From assembly GCA_029941095.1 (NCBI GenBank), contig JAPYRO010000009.1, positions 1 to 17,301 of the forward strand: DNA of 17,301 nt, read 5' to 3'. Position 1 is the stretch's first letter, and each line of letters starts with the position of its first letter. A program made the position numbers and the translations under genes. Origin of the DNA: Dehalococcoidia bacterium (GTDB lineage: Bacteria > Chloroflexota > Dehalococcoidia > UBA6926). Below the pieces are notes generated by a model. The model was not told the DNA's origin, did no database searches, and saw nothing but the letters and a program-made list of their open reading frames with translations. Below are positions 14,936 to 17,301 of the stretch, in pieces.

Positions 14936-14964
14936 GGAAAACCTCATTTTTGTTTGACACTTTA

Positions 14965-15006
14965 GCAATAGATTGCGAAACTCTACTGTACTGCAAATAT
15001 TATTGC
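14965..15006. promoter_or_regulatory. Two similar operator-like inverted repeats upstream of the crotonase gene
   Basis: GCAATAGATTGC (14965-14976) is a perfect 5-bp inverted repeat with a 2-base centre. GCAAATATTATTGC (14993-15006) repeats the GCAA...TTGC ends, and each is followed by G. Their centres are 29 bases apart, close to three helical turns. The first overlaps a possible -35 (TTGCGA, 14973-14978) and the second a possible -10 (TATTAT, 14998-15003), although the 19-base spacer is long. A dimeric repressor binding both is plausible. The regulator is not in the window. Confidence 0.3.
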
Positions 15007-15043
15007 GGTCGATTATTAGTAGGGTATATGGAGGGGGATAGAA

Positions 15044-15934
15044 ATGTCTGATTACGAAAATATTATATATGAAACAAAGGAAGCGGCTGGCGGCCAGGTT
15101 GCGTATATTACGTTAAACCGTCCTGAGAGATTGAATGCTCTCAGTAGGCCTTTGTTGGCAGAGCTGGAACTCGCTTTAAACGAAGGTAAAGAAGATGACA
15201 ACGTTCGTTGTATTGTAATTAAAGGGGCTGGCAGGGGTTTCTCAGCCGGTTATGATATGAACGTGCAGCAGACAGGGCGAGGTGGGGAAAGACCTGCAAT
15301 AGACTCCACAACCGCCGATGGCCCTGCTCAAATGTATAGGCGAGCTATATGGGATAATCCAAAGCCGATAATTGCTCAAGTACATTCTTTTACGTTAGCT
15401 GGCGGAGGCCAATTAGCTTGCCACTGTGATATTACAATTGCAGCGGAGAATGCTCTTTTTGGTTATCCACCTGTTCGTTATGGCAGTGTGATGATGCCGA
15501 TGGTGTGGCCTGAATTAGTTGGCATGAAGAAAGCAAAAGAGATGGCTTTCACTGGTACCATGATTGATGCGGAGGAAGCGCTAAATCTTAAATTGATCAC
15601 TAGGGTTGTTCCTACTGAAGAACTAGATGATAAGGTTTGGGAACTGGCAAACACAATATCGAAGTTGCCTCCAGCTTCCACTCATATAAATAAAATGGCG
15701 ATAAATCAGTACTATGAGCAACAAGGATTGTTTACATCTATGACGTTCGCTTCTCATTTGACCAATATTGCGTATTCGGCTTCGCCGGAGGTGATGCCAA
15801 GAGGGATCCAAGACGTTAATAGAGTTACTAACGAAAGTGGAATGCGTGCAGGATTCCAATTCATGAATGAACAGTATTTAGATGAAGATGAATTAGCAAG
15901 AAGCCAGATGGCTAGACCTGATCGACAGCCGTAA
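15044..15934 (+). CDS. Enoyl-CoA hydratase/isomerase (crotonase) family protein lacking both hydratase glutamates
   Basis: The 296-residue crotonase-fold protein has the oxyanion-hole segment GAGRGFSAGYDM (61-72) and the second hole segment in LAGGGQLACHCDI (118-130). Aligned with mitochondrial enoyl-CoA hydratase, the catalytic Glu144 (in GGGCELA) is Gln123 and Glu164 (in FGQPE) is Pro143. It should bind an acyl-CoA and stabilise an enolate, but is unlikely to hydrate a double bond. An isomerase, hydrolase, decarboxylase or other crotonase-type reaction is possible. A C-terminal extension of about 30 residues ends in a polar tail (ELARSQMARPDRQP). The start is fixed by a very strong ribosome site, GGAGGGGG (15030-15037). 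The gene appears to stand alone, diverging from argF. Confidence 0.88.
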   Translation: MSDYENIIYETKEAAGGQVAYITLNRPERLNALSRPLLAELELALNEGKEDDNVRCIVIKGAGRGFSAGYDMNVQQTGRGGERPAIDSTTADGPAQMYRRAIWDNPKPIIAQVHSFTLAGGGQLACHCDITIAAENALFGYPPVRYGSVMMPMVWPELVGMKKAKEMAFTGTMIDAEEALNLKLITRVVPTEELDDKVWELANTISKLPPASTHINKMAINQYYEQQGLFTSMTFASHLTNIAYSASPEVMPRGIQDVNRVTNESGMRAGFQFMNEQYLDEDELARSQMARPDRQP

Positions 15935-15971
15935 CATTCAGACTGTTAAAGTAGATCTAGATAAGAATTTT

Positions 15972-16036
15972 GAGGGCAGTTTGCTTTAAGTGTGTCTGTA
16001 ATATATGTCACATGCACTTAATGGCAAACTGTCTTC
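15972..16036. repeat. Long imperfect hairpin after the crotonase gene
   Basis: Two arms pair: GAGGGCAGTTTGC-TTTAAGTG (15972-15992) with CACTTAA-TGGCAAACTGTCTTC (16015-16036). They form about 20 base pairs, including two G-T wobbles, interrupted by one small internal loop, around a 22-base loop. The hairpin starts 38 bases after the stop codon. The stem is much longer than normal for an intrinsic terminator and no T-run follows. It may be a transcript-stabilising 3' structure, an unusual terminator or a miniature inverted-repeat element. The rest of the gap (16037-16181) shows nothing else I can name. Confidence 0.5.
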
Positions 16037-16181
16037 TTAAAGCTGGTGAATAAAAGGTTAGTTAGGGACCGATCGACATAAAAACTAAACGTATTATTTT
16101 CATCGCTGGAATACTCGCTACTGCAACCAAGAAATTCCTTCAGCTGAGGCGTCCCGTAGACATTTGGGGTAATATTGTTGT

Positions 16182-17301
16182 GTGAAGATCAAGTTCATAA
16201 GGCTACTACTTCTCTCCATGGCAATAGTGTTGCTAGTGACTTGTGGTGGGAGTACTGAGCCTAATATTGAAGCTACTGGAGAACAGGTACTTCCGGCGTC
16301 TACTCCGACTGCTACTCTAACTCCGACACCTACACCCACGTCTACTCCGACTGCTATTCTAACTCCTACACCTAAACCTCTCGTTAAATCACCTCCTTTT
16401 CATGGAACTCTCTTCGTTAGCTCTGAAATACTAGTTTCAACAGATCCGACTGCATTTTATGAGCTGGAAAAAATTAAAGACTCTCCACGGACAATGTATG
16501 ATCGGCGTAAAGGATGGATAACGCTTACCCCTCATTTATTCAAAGCAAGGTTTCTAGATGGTTTGACCATTGAGGTCCAAGTGAATCCTGAGTTTAAAAA
16601 TGCAGTAATTGCAGAAGAAGTGGCCTTAAAATATCTTAAGGTTATTGGTCAGTTACCTACATTGCTTAGAAAGGATGTAGAGACAATATGGATTCATAAA
16701 GGGGATGAGCTTTTTGGAGGAGGTAACAATAATTTACTAATTCATCATGACCAAGGTTTAATATATGAAACGCAAGGTCTTCTAGAAGAAGTCTTTTTAC
16801 ATGAGGCGGTACATACGTCTTTAGATAATGATCATCTTTCAACCCCAGGATGGCTGCAAGCACAGCAAGATGATGGACAATTCATATCTGATTATGCAAA
16901 AGAATCCCCTTCCAGCGAAGATATATCTGAATCTTTTCCGATGTATTTTGCTCTTCGATATAAAGCTTCAAGAATAGAAACACACATATTAAAACTTATA
17001 GAGAATACAATTCCTAACAGAATCGAGTATTTTGACAAGTCAATTCCAGACTTAACGCAAATGTTAGATAGTTCTGAAACCCCCACAAGCGAATCCACTA
17101 ATACACCCACAGCTTCTCCCCAACCGTTTATCTCCAAACCAGGGAAGATGACAGTTGCTCGAACCTATTCGGGTGCCGATGAATGCCTTGCTATATCTAG
17201 CGAAAATGCATTTTGTGTAGAAATCCTTGCATTTGATGTGGATATTGAGTCTCTGGAAAAGGTTCATGAAGGTTTAGATTGGGCGACCCGTCTCTTCCCT
17301 G
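16182..17301 (+). CDS. Lipoprotein with Thr-Pro-rich linkers and HExxH zinc-protease motif, truncated at window end
   Basis: An open frame of 373 codons runs from GTG at 16182 to the edge with no stop. An in-frame TAA at 16170-16172 makes this GTG the earliest start; the ribosome site (TTGGGG) is weak. Residues 1-20 are a signal peptide with basic N-terminus, hydrophobic core and lipobox-like LVTC (Cys21), though Thr at -1 is unusual. Residues about 40-66 are a Thr-Pro repeat spacer that would hold the domain off the membrane. The globular part has HEAVHT (H207, E208, H211), a zinc-peptidase signature, followed 35 residues later by EDISESF (E246, E250), a plausible third ligand. A second Thr/Ser/Pro-rich linker starts at residue 299, followed by another domain that is cut off and contains two Cys. 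The likely role is a surface metalloprotease of unknown target. The family was not recognised. Confidence 0.75.
   Translation, partial: MKIKFIRLLLLSMAIVLLVTCGGSTEPNIEATGEQVLPASTPTATLTPTPTPTSTPTAILTPTPKPLVKSPPFHGTLFVSSEILVSTDPTAFYELEKIKDSPRTMYDRRKGWITLTPHLFKARFLDGLTIEVQVNPEFKNAVIAEEVALKYLKVIGQLPTLLRKDVETIWIHKGDELFGGGNNNLLIHHDQGLIYETQGLLEEVFLHEAVHTSLDNDHLSTPGWLQAQQDDGQFISDYAKESPSSEDISESFPMYFALRYKASRIETHILKLIENTIPNRIEYFDKSIPDLTQMLDSSETPTSESTNTPTASPQPFISKPGKMTVARTYSGADECLAISSENAFCVEILAFDVDIESLEKVHEGLDWATRLFP

Noticed and set aside
14954..14959. Perfect TTGACA as a -35 box for the crotonase gene
   Set aside because: No acceptable -10 lies 16-18 bases downstream (the sequence there is GAAACT), so it was not called as a promoter.
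15972..16036. Integron attC site or CRISPR-like repeat
   Set aside because: There is no integrase, no core GTTRRRY sites and no second copy in the window.
16118..17267. Several minus-strand frames across the right end, one rich in Val-Gly repeats
   Set aside because: The Val-Gly run is the complement of the Thr-Pro linker of the lipoprotein. The plus strand gives one uninterrupted frame with signal peptide and HExxH.
16182..17301. Suspected frameshift near 17040 in the lipoprotein gene
   Set aside because: Careful recounting across the line break shows the frame is continuous to the end.

Overview
The window looks like a contiguous piece of a free-living bacterial chromosome with AT-leaning composition (roughly 40% GC by eye). 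The best taxonomic guess is Chloroflexota, of the Dehalococcoidia/SAR202 kind. This is an inference from three things: a lipoprotein with Thr-Pro repeat linkers, an archaeal-type bifunctional phosphoglucose/phosphomannose isomerase, and a der-plsY-gpsA cluster next to argF. No rRNA, tRNA, CRISPR array, insertion sequence or phage gene was seen. No gene-free gap exceeds 300 bases; the longest are 15935-16181, 8887-9073 and 121-294.

Left part (1-6180). A gene fragment resembling the start of selA reads leftward off the edge. Diverging from it are coaE (last step of coenzyme A synthesis), a CbbQ/NorQ-type MoxR AAA+ ATPase and an unusually long (1092 aa) NorD/CbbO-type protein with a C-terminal von Willebrand A domain. 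The ATPase and the VWA protein are 9 bases apart and should act as one chaperone-like, metal-enzyme-activating machine, but no client enzyme (RubisCO, nitric oxide reductase or other) is nearby. A solitary NMT1/THI5-like binding protein without a signal peptide follows.

Middle part (6189-9592). pfkA and cinA lie on the minus strand, with pfkA meeting the binding-protein gene tail to tail 8 bases apart. A small plus-strand gene encodes a staphylococcal-nuclease-like fold that has lost most catalytic residues. Between it and a convergent YfcE-like phosphoesterase gene lies a 124-base nested inverted-repeat element of unknown nature.

Right part (9698-14897, minus strand). argF, der, plsY and gpsA form a probable operon for arginine synthesis, ribosome assembly GTPase and phospholipid precursor synthesis, followed by the bifunctional sugar-phosphate isomerase. 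argF has a good sigma-70-like promoter placed so close to its ATG that the mRNA would be leaderless; gpsA shows a similar arrangement.

Right end (15044-17301, plus strand). A crotonase-fold gene lacks both glutamates needed for hydration. A long hairpin follows, and then a lipoprotein gene starting at GTG with an HExxH zinc-protease motif runs off the window.

The best candidates for something undescribed are the orphan MoxR/large-VWA pair, the HEAVHT lipoprotein, the Glu-less crotonase, the pseudo-nuclease with its adjacent structured element, and a phosphofructokinase with Gln in place of the metal-binding Asp. All assignments rest on reading motifs by eye.
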